A stretch of 64,000 bases of DNA, from assembly GCF_020829645.1 (NCBI RefSeq), contig NZ_JAIVFS010000016.1:1-64000 (forward strand). Reading direction: 5' to 3'. Position numbers and translations under genes: made by a program. The notes below the pieces were generated by a model, which saw only the letters and a list, made by a program, of their open reading frames with translations, had not been told where the DNA came from and did not search any database. Positions within the stretch are counted from its first letter, which is position 1. Every line of letters starts with the position of its first letter. Shown here in pieces: positions 1 to 9,546 of this stretch. This DNA comes from Nostoc mirabile CHAB5784. Its GTDB lineage: Bacteria > Cyanobacteriota > Cyanobacteriia > Cyanobacteriales > Nostocaceae.

Positions 1-227
1 TCGAGTACTTCAAACGATGTTGCCTCTGGTTTTAAACTTTTTCTTGCCAAGTTTTTGCACCATTATTTCGCTACAAGGTCAAGATTACAGGATTTCCGCT
101 CTTCTCTAGTAAGTTTTGCCACGCTAGAGTAAATCAAAATGTGGGGCGTTACCAAAGTGGGGCGATTGCGCTTCATCAGTTGCCGCAACCACTGAAAAAC
201 AGGGAGCAATGCTCTAACAGTGAGGTA

Positions 228-351
228 GGCAAGCAGGGGAGGCAGGGAAGGCAGGGGGAGAGAAAAAAAAAGTATATTTCAGAGTATTCTAGTAGCAAAA
301 ATTACTATTTTCTCTCTTTACTCCCCCTGCTCCCCCTGCTCCCCCTGCCCA
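228..351. repeat. Inverted repeat with low-complexity G-rich/C-rich arms
   Basis: The left arm (about 228-262) repeats GGCAGGG-like units and the right arm (about 317-351) repeats CTCCCCCTG units, so the arms can pair around an AT-rich centre of roughly 55 bases. The same design occurs near 18600-18772 and 36304-36503. An open frame of 147 codons crosses the repeat, but its middle is only translated repeat, so I do not call a gene. I see nothing else recognisable between 1 and 674. Confidence 0.6.
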
Positions 352-674
352 AGAAAGCCTATTTCACGAGGATCTCACTTTTTCGCGTTGCTCCCGAAAA
401 ACATTACTCCCCTGCCATTCGACCAAGAGCTAATCTGTCTCTCGTCGCTAAAGCTGTAGGCGTGGCTGATGGTGAGCTAATAAAGAACAGATTGGACACT
501 AGCAAGTTGATCTACTTCCAGTGTATTTCTGGAAAACAGATTGTGCCGTATGTATCTAAGATAAATATCAATTTAGATCCATAGGATCTAATGATTAATC
601 GCTTTGTCAATTTCATTTTTATTAATTTTTTTGCCTCAGCAAAATTTTAGATACTAAAAATCTCGTAATATTTC

Positions 675-697
675 TTGACAATATTTGAATATTCAAA
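675..697 (+). promoter_or_regulatory. Possible promoter and operator palindrome before the 707 gene
   Basis: A TTGACA hexamer lies at 675-680, and a perfect 14-base palindrome TTTGAATATTCAAA at 684-697 ends 9 bases before the ATG at 707. A palindrome between a -35-like box and a start codon is a common repressor site layout. There is no convincing -10 box unless the transcript is nearly leaderless (TAAAGT at 700-705), so this is suggestive only. Confidence 0.35.
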
Positions 698-706
698 GGT
701 AAAGTA

Positions 707-1168
707 ATGCTCAATATAGATTTAGAACGACTTCTTTACGCAGTACAAATAGATTTTCAAACAGAGGTTACTAAGATTGCTGGACAAGTTTTTAGCAAAA
801 CTCAGTTTCAGTTATCTGCTCGAAAAATCGGCAAGGTTCATGCAGCTTTAGTTGTACCACAAATTTATTTAAAATCATTACACCAAGACTATCAAAACAT
901 TGTTGATAATAATTTAGCTATTACTTTTAAAAGTGGAAACCGTGCTGGAGGAAATTTTCAAGTAAATTATTTACCTAAAATAAATATCTTAACTATATCT
1001 GGGTACTACAAAGATGGCACGGCTTATCTGTGTTATTCTCCAGCGATGAATCCTGATTGGTACAATGGCAAAGGTTATAAAATAGCTCGCCCTGATTGTA
1101 TTGGAGAAAAGTTTGAGTTGTTAGCGAACAAGTTTTATCCATTTTTTGAAGAGTTTTTTGCAGTTTAA
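707..1168 (+). CDS. Hypothetical protein, 153 aa
   Basis: I do not recognise a family. The frame has normal codon use, starts with ATG, and is soluble with no signal peptide or membrane segment. The C-terminal third is rich in aromatic residues (WYNGKGY, FYPFFEEFF). It precedes the terpene synthase gene on the same strand but is separated from it by more than 350 bases, so an operon is unlikely. Confidence 0.55.
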   Translation: MLNIDLERLLYAVQIDFQTEVTKIAGQVFSKTQFQLSARKIGKVHAALVVPQIYLKSLHQDYQNIVDNNLAITFKSGNRAGGNFQVNYLPKINILTISGYYKDGTAYLCYSPAMNPDWYNGKGYKIARPDCIGEKFELLANKFYPFFEEFFAV

Positions 1169-1524
1169 TTAAAATTAAACCTATTGCAGGATGGCTGTAG
1201 ATCGACGAATTATTTGACCAGAGTGACAGATTACGGTTTACGGTCAGATAATCTGTGTCTCTACAAAATCAGCAAACGATTAATGAGCATTGCGCCGTGA
1301 TACTGAAGTTTGAGGATGCTTATCCCAAAAATTAGTGGGAGATTCCAAGCGTTCAAAAGCCTTGAGCAAGCCAGTTTTTCCACAAATTACTATTCATAAC
1401 TTATTAAGTATGTCTAATTATACATAGCATTTTAATCCAACCTGTTTCAAAGGATAGGTGGATTTTAATTATTTAAAGTTTAATGTGAAAAACAGCTAAT
1501 GATTAACCTTTATAAAAAATACTA
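1169..1524. other. Gene-free AT-rich stretch
   Basis: No open frame or strong hairpin is visible. It presumably carries the terminator of the upstream hypothetical gene and the promoter of the terpene synthase gene, but no clear consensus element stands out. Confidence 0.4.
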
Positions 1525-2664
1525 ATGCTCATAGCTCAGGATCAGAATCATAATAAAAATATCAAAGATTTTCTCCCAAAAGCTTTGTTATTGCAAGTTC
1601 CATCTAGTTCTGCGATGCTGATGTTGAGAATTTATTATGATGTGATTCCACGAGTTCATAAGCATTTAGAATTCTGGAAGAAAAAAGCTGAACGAATTCC
1701 TAATCCCGAATTACGTAAACAGGCTTTACTAAGTATAAAAACTAAAGCTTTCCACTGTGAAGGTGGTTCTATCTATGGATTGCTTGCCAAACAAGAAATT
1801 GAGCAAATAATCTGCTTTATTGTTGCTTATCAAACAATTAGCGATTATTTAGATAACCTATGCGATCGCAGTACTTCCTTAGATCCGAAAGATTTTCGTA
1901 CTCTCCATCAAGCTTGTTTAGACGCTTTGACACCTGGTGCTAAATGCATTAATTACTACCAATTTCGTCAAGAGCAAGACGATGGCGGCTATCTGATGGA
2001 ATTAGTAAAAACCTGTCAAAATGTATTAAGGCAGCTACCGTCATATCACGTAATTGCCCCTAGTTTACATCATCTGGCTGATTATTATTGTGATTTACAA
2101 GTTCATAAACACGTTCAAGTTAACCAGCGAGTTCCTCGCTTAGAAGCATGGTTTGAAAGACATCGTAACCAAATTCCTCAAATGAAGTGGTATGAATTTT
2201 CAGCTTCTACTGGCTCAACATTAGGAATTTTTTGCCTTGTGGCCTATGCAAGCGATCCAGATTGCTCCGAGGAATTAGCTACAAAAGTTAAAACCAGCTA
2301 CTTCCCTTGGGTTCAAGGACTTCATATCCTACTTGACTATTTTATCGACCAAGAAGAAGACCGCATAGGTGGAGATTTAAACTTCTGTGCTTATTATAAT
2401 AATGGACAAGAAATAAGTGAACGGTTTGCTTATTTTTTTAAACAGGCTGATCGAGCTGTTGCTTGTTTACCACATAAGCACTTTCATCGAATGATTAATC
2501 GAGCTTTATTAGGTGTTTATCTAGCTGATGAAAAAGTTAACGAACAGAAAAACATCAAAAAAACTGCAAAGAAAATTATCCGTTCATGTGGCGGTTCATC
2601 ACTCTTTTTTCTGGGAAATATTATGATTATGGCTCGGATTCGGTATCGGAAAATCTTAGCATAA
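1525..2664 (+). CDS. Large terpene synthase of the DUF2600/YtpB type
   Basis: The 379-residue protein resembles tetraprenyl-beta-curcumene synthase (YtpB), a large all-helical class I terpene cyclase acting on long polyprenyl diphosphates such as heptaprenyl diphosphate. Visible signatures are the Asp-rich segment DYLDNLCDR at residues 107-115 and the second acidic segment DYFIDQEEDRIGGDLNF near 271-287, both typical of the family and likely to bind Mg-diphosphate. Length fits the family (about 350-370 aa). It has no membrane segment. The flavoprotein gene that follows about 210 bases downstream is a plausible tailoring enzyme. The true substrate cannot be read from sequence; no polyprenyl synthase gene is present in the window, so a host prenyl diphosphate would be used. 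Confidence 0.8.
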   Translation: MLIAQDQNHNKNIKDFLPKALLLQVPSSSAMLMLRIYYDVIPRVHKHLEFWKKKAERIPNPELRKQALLSIKTKAFHCEGGSIYGLLAKQEIEQIICFIVAYQTISDYLDNLCDRSTSLDPKDFRTLHQACLDALTPGAKCINYYQFRQEQDDGGYLMELVKTCQNVLRQLPSYHVIAPSLHHLADYYCDLQVHKHVQVNQRVPRLEAWFERHRNQIPQMKWYEFSASTGSTLGIFCLVAYASDPDCSEELATKVKTSYFPWVQGLHILLDYFIDQEEDRIGGDLNFCAYYNNGQEISERFAYFFKQADRAVACLPHKHFHRMINRALLGVYLADEKVNEQKNIKKTAKKIIRSCGGSSLFFLGNIMIMARIRYRKILA

Positions 2665-2872
2665 TTAGTCCGACGTACTAAACGATACAAAAACTAACTA
2701 GATATTAGTTATAAAGAAGCAAGCGTATCCATCATCTGAAAGTCCAATATAAGTCTGTTATTTATTACTTGTCTAAAAAATAAGAAAGCAATTCATCAGT
2801 TTGTAAAATTGTTGGCATCCTTTTAAACTATGTTCATGGATAAAGACAAATTCTAATAAGGATAATTTAATA

Positions 2873-3988
2873 ATGTCTAAAATTGTAGTCCTTGGGGCAG
2901 GGCCAGCAGGGTGTTCCGCAGGTTATCACTTGGCTAAAAGCGGACATGAAGTCATGCTTATAGATAAAGACTGTTTTCCCAGAGATAAGACTTGTGGAGA
3001 TGGAGTCAGCCTTGGATCGGTTCAAGCATTATCCACAATGGGAATATATCCACAGGACATCAAACGTTTAGCCTCTGAGTACGCTCAAATCGATAGCTTT
3101 CTGCTCGGAGTTTCAAACGATATTAGCCATCTGTGCCCCACTGAGCTTAAAGGCTATTGCATACCTAGATTTGTATTCGACAATCTTCTTTATGAAAAAG
3201 CAATCAATGCAGGGTGTGTACAAAGAACGCAGAGGATTAGCGATATTCAACGCTATCACCAAGAGCTTAATAGTGATTTTGATTACATAATTGATGCACG
3301 CGGTGTCTATGCAGGAGAAGCCAATGCGATCGCAATTAGAGCTTACTGGAGTATAAGAGTGGCAGATTTTCCAAAAACCTATCTTTCAAAAGCTCAAATT
3401 TACTTTGATAAAACTCTTGGGGTTAATGGATATGGTTGGATATTTCCCGTAGCGGTAGACTCAGAATTAGTCAAGCTCAATGTTGGTGTGGGAGTATGGA
3501 TAGATGAATATCAAAAGAGCAACATAAACATTATTCGGCTTTTCAATGAATTTGTGCAGCGTAATCAGGCTACAAAAGAACTCTTAAGTCTAGTAGTTAG
3601 TCAGCAAAAACCTAAAGCTTATCCCTTAGCTACCGCAAAACGAGCTAACACAGTCAGTTATGGCAAGGTTTTTAAAATTGGTGATGCTGCAAATCTGACA
3701 GATCCTTTGACTGGTGAAGGGATCGCAAATGCTATTCTCAGCGGCTTATACGTGACGCAAGCGATTAATATGAGTACTAGTCCAGAATTAGCATCTGAAA
3801 ATTGGCAGCGTCTTTATCAGCTGTACTTTGAGCCAGATCTCGATGCTGGTTTACAAATAAAGTCTTTTAGGAAATTCTCATTTATAAATAAGTTATTAAT
3901 TTGGCTGATGAATAGGAATAAGCCATTGGCAGAGCAGGTAACTTATACATTTGCCGGTTTAATTCCTTATAAAAGGCTACTTCCGTGA
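2873..3988 (+). CDS. Geranylgeranyl-reductase-family FAD oxidoreductase
   Basis: The 371-residue protein opens with a Rossmann FAD-binding motif (VVLGAGPAGCSAG, residues 5-17), followed by the acidic end of the second strand (IDKD), then CGDGVS near residue 41, which is characteristic of the geranylgeranyl reductase group. The second FAD motif, IGDAANLTDPLTGEGIANAI, lies at about 267-286. Family members reduce isoprenoid double bonds or hydroxylate them. An AAGGAT ribosome binding site precedes the ATG. Position directly after the terpene synthase suggests it modifies the cyclised product, or saturates its polyprenyl precursor. The C-terminal part has basic and hydrophobic stretches that could touch the membrane. 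Confidence 0.82.
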   Translation: MSKIVVLGAGPAGCSAGYHLAKSGHEVMLIDKDCFPRDKTCGDGVSLGSVQALSTMGIYPQDIKRLASEYAQIDSFLLGVSNDISHLCPTELKGYCIPRFVFDNLLYEKAINAGCVQRTQRISDIQRYHQELNSDFDYIIDARGVYAGEANAIAIRAYWSIRVADFPKTYLSKAQIYFDKTLGVNGYGWIFPVAVDSELVKLNVGVGVWIDEYQKSNINIIRLFNEFVQRNQATKELLSLVVSQQKPKAYPLATAKRANTVSYGKVFKIGDAANLTDPLTGEGIANAILSGLYVTQAINMSTSPELASENWQRLYQLYFEPDLDAGLQIKSFRKFSFINKLLIWLMNRNKPLAEQVTYTFAGLIPYKRLLP

Positions 3989-4804
3989 CTCATATTCTGT
4001 TAGACAGTACAAACTCAAACATCCTTCAATAGGTAGTTTTTACAAACCCGCAGGTTAGGTTATAGAGGTGATTATCTACTTAATGTACTATTTTATACTT
4101 TAGACAATATGGGAGCTGTTTGCTTCATCCTCTACTTGAACAGTCGCGTTTCCTGGAACTATGCCCGTTTCCCCCGCTACTGCACGTCCGAGGATTTTAC
4201 AAAGAGCGAGTCGATAGCCACTATTGCTTCATCCACTTTTCTGCTGCAAAGCCATTTCGCCCAGATGAAGTTCCGCCCAGATTAAAGAATTCGTGTCAAG
4301 TCCAGTACGCGGCTCTAGCCCCAGTACCCCATATCAGCAGGGCTTTCGATATCCTTGAAGCCATGCTTCGGACGATCGCCTGCGGCATTGTGGAAGATTA
4401 CTTTGCGGCACTAGCAGCAGAGCCCAATCAATTCCGGCAACCTTTGTTCTAAAAATTATCTGACAACATTTAGATAAATGGCGTGATTTATTCCGGATCG
4501 CGATCGCTAAAAGGTCATTTGAACTTTTTCTGGAGAAACCTCAATAACCATTTCAATGTACCAAGCTTTAATACCCGTGTCTATTCGCACACTGACTCTA
4601 TTCTAACTGACCCAACGAGTTATAAATTTTTTCCCCTGCTTGCGATGTTCAATAGCAACAGTAAAGTCGGGTGGCTCCTAGTGAAACCATAGCAGTATTA
4701 ATTAATACCTTGACTTTCTCTGAGGAGTTGTATTGAACCATCTTTTAGCAGTGCTAGGATAGAAAATAAGCTGCAATGTACCTCTGTGTGAGCATTAGTT
4801 GCAG
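3989..4804. other. Degenerate stretch with short doubtful frames
   Basis: Plus-strand frames at 4120-4452 (TTG start, 110 aa) and 4483-4692 (69 aa) show no recognisable family. On the minus strand, pieces between about 4700 and 4513 read as protein-like text broken by stops (for example AIEHRKQGKKF and GIKAWYIEMVIEV), which looks like the remnant of a lost gene. I would treat the whole stretch as decayed DNA. Confidence 0.35.
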
Positions 4805-5440
4805 CTAAAGGTTGAATGATTGTGTCAGCACAATTTTCCCAATTGCTTGACCTGACTCAGCATATTGATGGGCAGAAGCAATTTCAGCCATACTGAAGAT
4901 TTTATCCAGATGTGGATGTACCTTGCCTTCATCCACCAATTGAGCCAACTTTGACAAAATCTCGCCATGATGAGCGCGACCTCTACCAAACAGCATGGGA
5001 ATCAGCATAAAAACTAGATGCAGCGTTAACCCTTTTACATGCAGTAAAGTTAAGTCTTGATGGGATAGCGAAACAATGGAAACAATTGTTCCGTTGAGAA
5101 TTGCTGCTTTGAAGGCATTCTGAAGATTGTCGTTACCAACTGTATCAAACACCACGTCAAAACCCTCCCCATCCGTATGCTCTGCCACAAATTCTTCAAC
5201 AGGTTGTTGCTGATAGTTGATGATGACATCTGCACCCAACCGACGAGCGATTATCCCTTTCTCATTACTATAAACCAAGGCGAATACCCTTGCTCCTGCC
5301 CACTTTACCAGTTGAACGGCAATATGACCTACACCCCCAGTCGCTCCATAAACTAAAACCTTTTGCCCTGGCTGAATCTTGGCCCGATCAATCATTCCTT
5401 CCCAAGCTGTAATTGAAACTAATGGAATAATCGCTTGGGT
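4805..5440 (-). pseudogene. N-terminally truncated MDR (zinc-type) dehydrogenase / quinone oxidoreductase
   Basis: The frame contains the NAD(P)-binding half of a medium-chain dehydrogenase: SITAWEG, then VLVYGATGGVGHIAVQL (nucleotide-binding loop), GADVIINY, GFDVVFDTVG and the C-terminal end GKIVLTQ. The catalytic GroES-like N-terminal domain, about 110-120 residues in this family, is missing. Similarity begins at about base 5440; the open frame continues to 5584 only through unrelated sequence on the other side of a junction. The product would lack the active-site domain, so this is probably a dead remnant. Confidence 0.7.
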
Positions 5441-5572
5441 ATGGACACAGATGAACAACTCAGTGATTCTTGGTGGGAGCGGGTAAAATATTATGCTCGA
5501 CTGGCGATTGAGCGGGTGGAACGAGTAAATCAAAACGCTACACTCAATTACAATAACGATTGGTGCAAGTAG
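5441..5572 (+). CDS. Small hypothetical protein, 43 aa
   Basis: An ATG at 5441 opens a 43-codon frame (starts MDTDEQLSDSWWERVKYYA, ends NDWCK) immediately beyond the truncation point of the opposite-strand dehydrogenase fragment. Its amphipathic composition looks protein-like, but it is short and no good ribosome binding site is seen. It may be the end of a larger gene that recombined into the dehydrogenase. Confidence 0.3.
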   Translation: MDTDEQLSDSWWERVKYYARLAIERVERVNQNATLNYNNDWCK

Positions 5573-5819
5573 ATTTATACCCAACAGTTCCGGTTTAATT
5601 TCAAAAACTCAAACCGACTCAAAAGGATGAAATCATAGACATAAAAGACAAAGCCCAATCGCACAAGTATCCTAGGATCACTAAGCGCATTGGGGCTAGT
5701 CCTCCTCAATATGCGGATTTTGAGTAGAAGAAAAAGCTTGTCAGTCGCCATTGCCTTGCTACGATAGGCTATTTGATAAATCAGGATACCACTCAAGCAG
5801 AGAAGGTTTTTAAAGAATC

Positions 5820-6423
5820 ATGGCAGCTAAAAAACATAATTTACTTAATCACGGATGTTTCCTTAATTCCACAAATAAAAAGATAGTTGTCAATTTAGCC
5901 ACGGGTAATATCTTAAATCTACTAACCCAAGAATTAAAAACTCGTTACTCACCAGAAACTCAAAAACTTGTACTTGAAGAGAGTTCAAAGCTGCTACCTG
6001 ATTTGGTATTTCAAGAAATGTTACAGCGCCAACACTTCTGTAGTGAATGTTAACCCTGATAGCTTAATTGTGGTTAACTGTGCGATACAAGAGACAGAGC
6101 TTGATGAGTTTGGGTTTAATTTAAATGTCGAAGTATATTTTGTAATTGCAGATGTCAAAGGTCAAAATCACTTTCGTGCTAATCGGATAGTCCTTTGGTC
6201 AGATATTTGGGGTGATGAAGAACAGCTTTTTGATTTAGAAGATGAACTAGGTGAGCAATTCTGGACAGATTATCAAATCCAGTTACTCTTTGATGATAAA
6301 AATCAGCAAATAATTGAATTAGAAGTATCACAAACAGACGATTATGCAGCAACGTTAGAATTTTACCCATCGCTAAAAAGGTTTTCACCATCGATAGTTC
6401 CCTTTACGGATAATGACTTTTAA
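5820..6423 (+). pseudogene. Hypothetical gene split by a frameshift
   Basis: Two overlapping frames appear to be halves of one protein. The first (5820-6053, 77 aa, begins MAAKKHNLLNHGCFLN) ends in TAA soon after QEMLQRQHF. The second, in the next frame, stays open to 6423 and reads as a real acidic protein from about 6055 (NPDSLIVVNC to PFTDNDF). A one-base change near 6030-6055 would join them into about 195 residues. Alternatively the second half is a separate gene starting at the GTG at 6070. I do not recognise the family. Confidence 0.45.
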
Positions 6424-6428
6424 AATTT

Positions 6429-6892
6429 TCAAATCACATCAGAACTAACAGATTCCTTATAGGGAAAACCACAGTAAGGACAGAAGCGAAATTTTACTGA
6501 CGTAATCGGTTCCTTACACGAAGCGCAACTATTACGTAACCCAGTCCCGCATAGAAAACAGAACTTGGAGCGCGGCGACAACCAAATATCTTCAAGTGTT
6601 GTTCCAGGCTGCCAACAGTGGGGACAAAATTTGAGAACATCTGATGCCCCAAGAGCAACCCCACGGACAACCCAACCGCATCCAGGTATTCAGATGGAAT
6701 CTGCAATGCGACAGCTAGCCCACGCTGACTTTTACTATTGAGCTTAGTCGTCATCCCTCGTTCAATCTTACCTAGGCTTTGAAGATGAATCCCTGCCTTT
6801 AGGGCCAGTTCAGTTTGACTTAACGAAAGGCTCGTGCGTATTCTTTTAACGTACTCTGCCAGTGATTCTTGGGGTTGAGGGGTATTGTCCAT
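6429..6892 (-). pseudogene. XRE-type HTH plus zinc-ribbon regulator with a -1 frame break
   Basis: The N-terminal 75 residues form a Cro/CI-type helix-turn-helix (SLSLSQTELALKAGIHLQSL, then KIERG). After EYLDAVG the annotated frame becomes nonsense, but the -1 frame continues as a Cys-rich zinc ribbon: KFCPHCWQPG, FCFLCGTG, CASCKEPI and FRFCPYCGFPY, ending at 6429. The switch falls around 6655-6680 in a G-rich run. An HTH followed by two CxxC zinc ribbons is a sensible plasmid regulator, so the gene is either broken by a one-base deletion, carries a sequencing error, or is frameshifted during translation. Confidence 0.65.
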
Positions 6893-6986
6893 GATGAAGT
6901 ATGTATTAATATATATGTTTAATTATCTTATTTAAATATGTTTTTGGAATACTATACGCTACTTTTAGTCCGAAAAATGGTGAAAT

Positions 6987-7883
6987 ATGACAACTACATT
7001 AGCACAAGTCGCTACAGCATTCCTCTCACGAGATGGATTAGCCGCTAATACACTTAAATCTTACGAACAAACGCTACTATCTTTGCTCAAAGAACACGGC
7101 AAAACACCTGTAGAATTAGTAGACCGTCAACTACTTAAGGATTATCTACAAAGCTTAGATGACTTAAACTACACAACCCATAATCGCCATCAAGCGATAA
7201 TCAGCGCTCTGTTTAATTTTGCTGTAGATTCCGGCTACATTCAATCAAACCCAGCTAGCCGTTTAAGTCCCAGGAAACCGGAACGAGAACGGGGAGAACA
7301 CAAGACAGACGAGATAATACGCTATCTCACGCCATCACAGTTAGATATTTTGTATACAAACGTCAAAAAATCTAATGCCAGACTGGAGACAATAGTCCGC
7401 TTACTGCATCGAAGTGGAGCCAGGATTGGAGAATTACTCTCCTTAGAGCTAGCACACATAAATATGGAGCAACGCAAGTTCCAAGTTGTAGGTAAAGGTA
7501 ACAAACAACGCTGGTGTTTTTATAGTGAAGATGCGGAAATTGCTTTACAAGACTATATCAAATATTATCGCCACTCCGCATCCAAGGCATTATTCACCGC
7601 CCAGCACCCAACGACCAAAGTTATAACAGCAGTAAGTTATGAAGCAGTTCTGGCAGACTGGAGAAAAGTAATTAACCAAAGCCATGAACTGAAAGGCATT
7701 CGGCTGCATGACCTCCGCCATACATTTGCGACTGAGCGGGTGGGACTAATGGCGATTGAGGAGCTACGGGCGCTGATGGGGCATGAAAATATCCAAACTA
7801 CCTTACGCTACCAGAAAATCACATCGTCACGGGCGGAATCAGTAGCTAAGTCAGCTTTAGATAACTTGGTCAATAATATATAA
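6987..7883 (+). CDS. Tyrosine recombinase / integrase (XerC/D-like)
   Basis: The 298-residue protein has the N-terminal SAM-like core-binding domain (to about 95) and a catalytic domain with the full residue set: R146 in SGARIGELL, a basic loop VGKGNKQR near 168-175, H241 and R244 in LHDLRHTFATE, H266 in LMGHENIQ, and the nucleophile Y275 in TTLRYQ. Such enzymes resolve plasmid dimers or integrate mobile DNA. It is divergent from the broken XRE-like regulator, which may once have controlled it. No paired att-like repeats were found next to it. Confidence 0.85.
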   Translation: MTTTLAQVATAFLSRDGLAANTLKSYEQTLLSLLKEHGKTPVELVDRQLLKDYLQSLDDLNYTTHNRHQAIISALFNFAVDSGYIQSNPASRLSPRKPERERGEHKTDEIIRYLTPSQLDILYTNVKKSNARLETIVRLLHRSGARIGELLSLELAHINMEQRKFQVVGKGNKQRWCFYSEDAEIALQDYIKYYRHSASKALFTAQHPTTKVITAVSYEAVLADWRKVINQSHELKGIRLHDLRHTFATERVGLMAIEELRALMGHENIQTTLRYQKITSSRAESVAKSALDNLVNNI

Positions 7884-8104
7884 CTTTTTTTCATTATGTG
7901 TAGCGATCGCTAGCTAAAGTATTGCAAATTTTAAGTTATAAAATAGTATTACATATACTCCGAATCAACAGAATCAGAGATGATGAAATCTGATATACAA
8001 ATCTCAATGTGAGAAGACCCCCCTGGCTCCCCTTTAAAATTTAAATACAACTGATGTTACTCCTTCGGCGATCGCCTCAGTCGGTGCTAACTCTCTTAAA
8101 CTTT

Positions 8105-8190
8105 GATTCTGCTATTGCCCAAAGATTACCTTATGGCCCAGATACTTGTCGGCAAGGCTATGTTTGGCGCGAAGCTGTTCCCAATGACCA
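8105..8190 (+). pseudogene. Fragment of a secreted GPDTC...GYVWREA protein
   Basis: A short stretch reads PYGPDTCRQGYVWREAVPND, a signature I associate with small exported bacterial proteins in which this core is followed by a CVTP segment. Here the sequence diverges right after PND and there is no signal peptide upstream, so only a core fragment survives. The stretch from 7884 to 8104 has no other recognisable content. Confidence 0.35.
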
Positions 8191-8227
8191 AACATACTGG
8201 AGATCGTTTTTATCTTCAGACAACAAA

Positions 8228-8476
8228 TCATCCCGCGATGTCTTTGCCACTCTTGTAGCTCATAGCTCTGGGTTTTCTCTTCTTGAGAGGGACTACTGAT
8301 TTCTTGGGTGCTTGTGGCGGACGGCATTTCTCACAATATAGAGGTCGAACCCCAAAAGTTTCTCGTTGTGTGGGTTGTTCGCACTGCTTACATACAAAGT
8401 TGAAAACGCGGGTGTGAATTTCCCGCTTGTGCGCTCTGACGGTGTACGAAGGGACATCGATTGTTTTGCTGGGCAT
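8228..8476 (-). CDS. Small zinc-ribbon protein, 82 aa
   Basis: The ATG at 8476 is preceded by AAAGG about 7 bases upstream. The protein contains FVCKQCEQ and, about 18 residues later, YCEKCRPP, giving a four-cysteine zinc-ribbon pattern; the rest is basic. Similar small Cys4 proteins occur in cyanobacteria, but I know no assigned function. A DNA- or RNA-binding role is inferred from the basic tail and zinc ribbon only. Confidence 0.6.
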   Translation of the reverse strand: MPSKTIDVPSYTVRAHKREIHTRVFNFVCKQCEQPTQRETFGVRPLYCEKCRPPQAPKKSVVPLKKRKPRAMSYKSGKDIAG

Positions 8477-8564
8477 TGACTACCTTTGTCGTCTTACTTC
8501 TTCAATATAGTTTTTCATATTAGTTCTGCAAGATCCGTGCGTCATCTGACTAAAGTAATTCTAC

Positions 8565-9515
8565 TTAATCAAATAAATACTCTTGAATGTCATTTTGATG
8601 ATGGCGAAGAATACTTATAGCTTTGACCTGGATTTGACGAATGCGCTCTCGACTGAGGTTTAGCTGTTGGCCAATCTGAGCGAGATTGAAATGCTGATCA
8701 TTTTCTAGTCCAAAGCTTAAAGTCAACACTTGACGCTGAATCGGTGTCAATGGTTCTAAGAATTTAGCTACGTCTTGCGATAGAAGTTCTTGGGTGAGCA
8801 GTTTTTCTGGTGAAGCGCCAACGTCTGCTAAAATTTCGCCCAATTCTGTCTCTTTCTCATCTCCGACTTGTTTATTTAAAGAGATGGCTGTGCGAGAGGC
8901 GGTGAGATATTCTCGAAGCTTATCTGTGCTTATGTTTAATACTAATGCAATTTCTTCAGCAGTGGCATGACGACCGAGTTTTTGAAAGCTTTCTCGCTGC
9001 ACTTTTTTAATTTTATTAAGTATTTCAGTGAGGTGAACAGGTAATCTAATAGTGCGGGATTGTTCTGCAATTGCTCTGGTTATAGCTTGACTAATCCACC
9101 AGTAGGCGTAAGTTGATAGCTTATACCCCCGGTTGGGATCAAACTTTTCTATACCTTTTTGTAAACCGATCGCTCCTTCTTGGATCAAATCTAGAAATTC
9201 CAAATTGCGGTTCTGGTATTTCTTGGCAACAGATACTACCAATCGCAGGTTAGCTGTTACCATTTTTTGTTTGGCTTTTTGTCCAAGGTGTAGTGCTGCT
9301 CGGACTTGTGCTTCGGTTTTTTCGACAACATTAGCTAATTCTGTCATTGTTGGTTCCCGGTCTAGCTGTTGGGTGAGTTCATTTTTAGATTGCTCAATGG
9401 CAATCATCTGTTGTACAAGTCTTGCATAAGCAATTTCTTCCTCTGGCTTCAATAAAGGATACTGACCAATTTCCTGCAAATAGATGCGAACCATGTCTGA
9501 ACTCAGGCTGGACAT
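8565..9515 (-). CDS. Group 2 RNA polymerase sigma-70 factor
   Basis: The 316-residue protein starts with region 1.2 (DMVRIYLQEIGQYPLL), has region 2 with NLRLVVSVAKKYQNR, the core-binding stretch DLIQEGAIGLQKGIEKFDP and the -10 recognition stretch YAYWWISQAITRAI, region 3 (RLPVHLTEILNKIKKVQRE) and region 4 helix-turn-helix (LNLSRERIRQIQVKAI). It lacks the long region 1.1 of a primary sigma factor, as in cyanobacterial SigB/C/D/E paralogues. It would direct host RNA polymerase to alternative promoters. It is transcribed away from the parAB region. A plasmid-borne sigma factor could control transfer or stress genes. Confidence 0.9.
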   Translation of the reverse strand: MSSLSSDMVRIYLQEIGQYPLLKPEEEIAYARLVQQMIAIEQSKNELTQQLDREPTMTELANVVEKTEAQVRAALHLGQKAKQKMVTANLRLVVSVAKKYQNRNLEFLDLIQEGAIGLQKGIEKFDPNRGYKLSTYAYWWISQAITRAIAEQSRTIRLPVHLTEILNKIKKVQRESFQKLGRHATAEEIALVLNISTDKLREYLTASRTAISLNKQVGDEKETELGEILADVGASPEKLLTQELLSQDVAKFLEPLTPIQRQVLTLSFGLENDQHFNLAQIGQQLNLSRERIRQIQVKAISILRHHQNDIQEYLFD

Positions 9516-9546
9516 ACAAACTCAACGCTTTTTTAAACCAAGGAAT

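Noticed and set aside
141..584. 147-codon frame at the left edge
   Set aside because: Its first half is translated repeat (QGRQGRQG, LLPLLPLLPLP), codon use is poor, and no ribosome binding site is seen; a gene is not supported.
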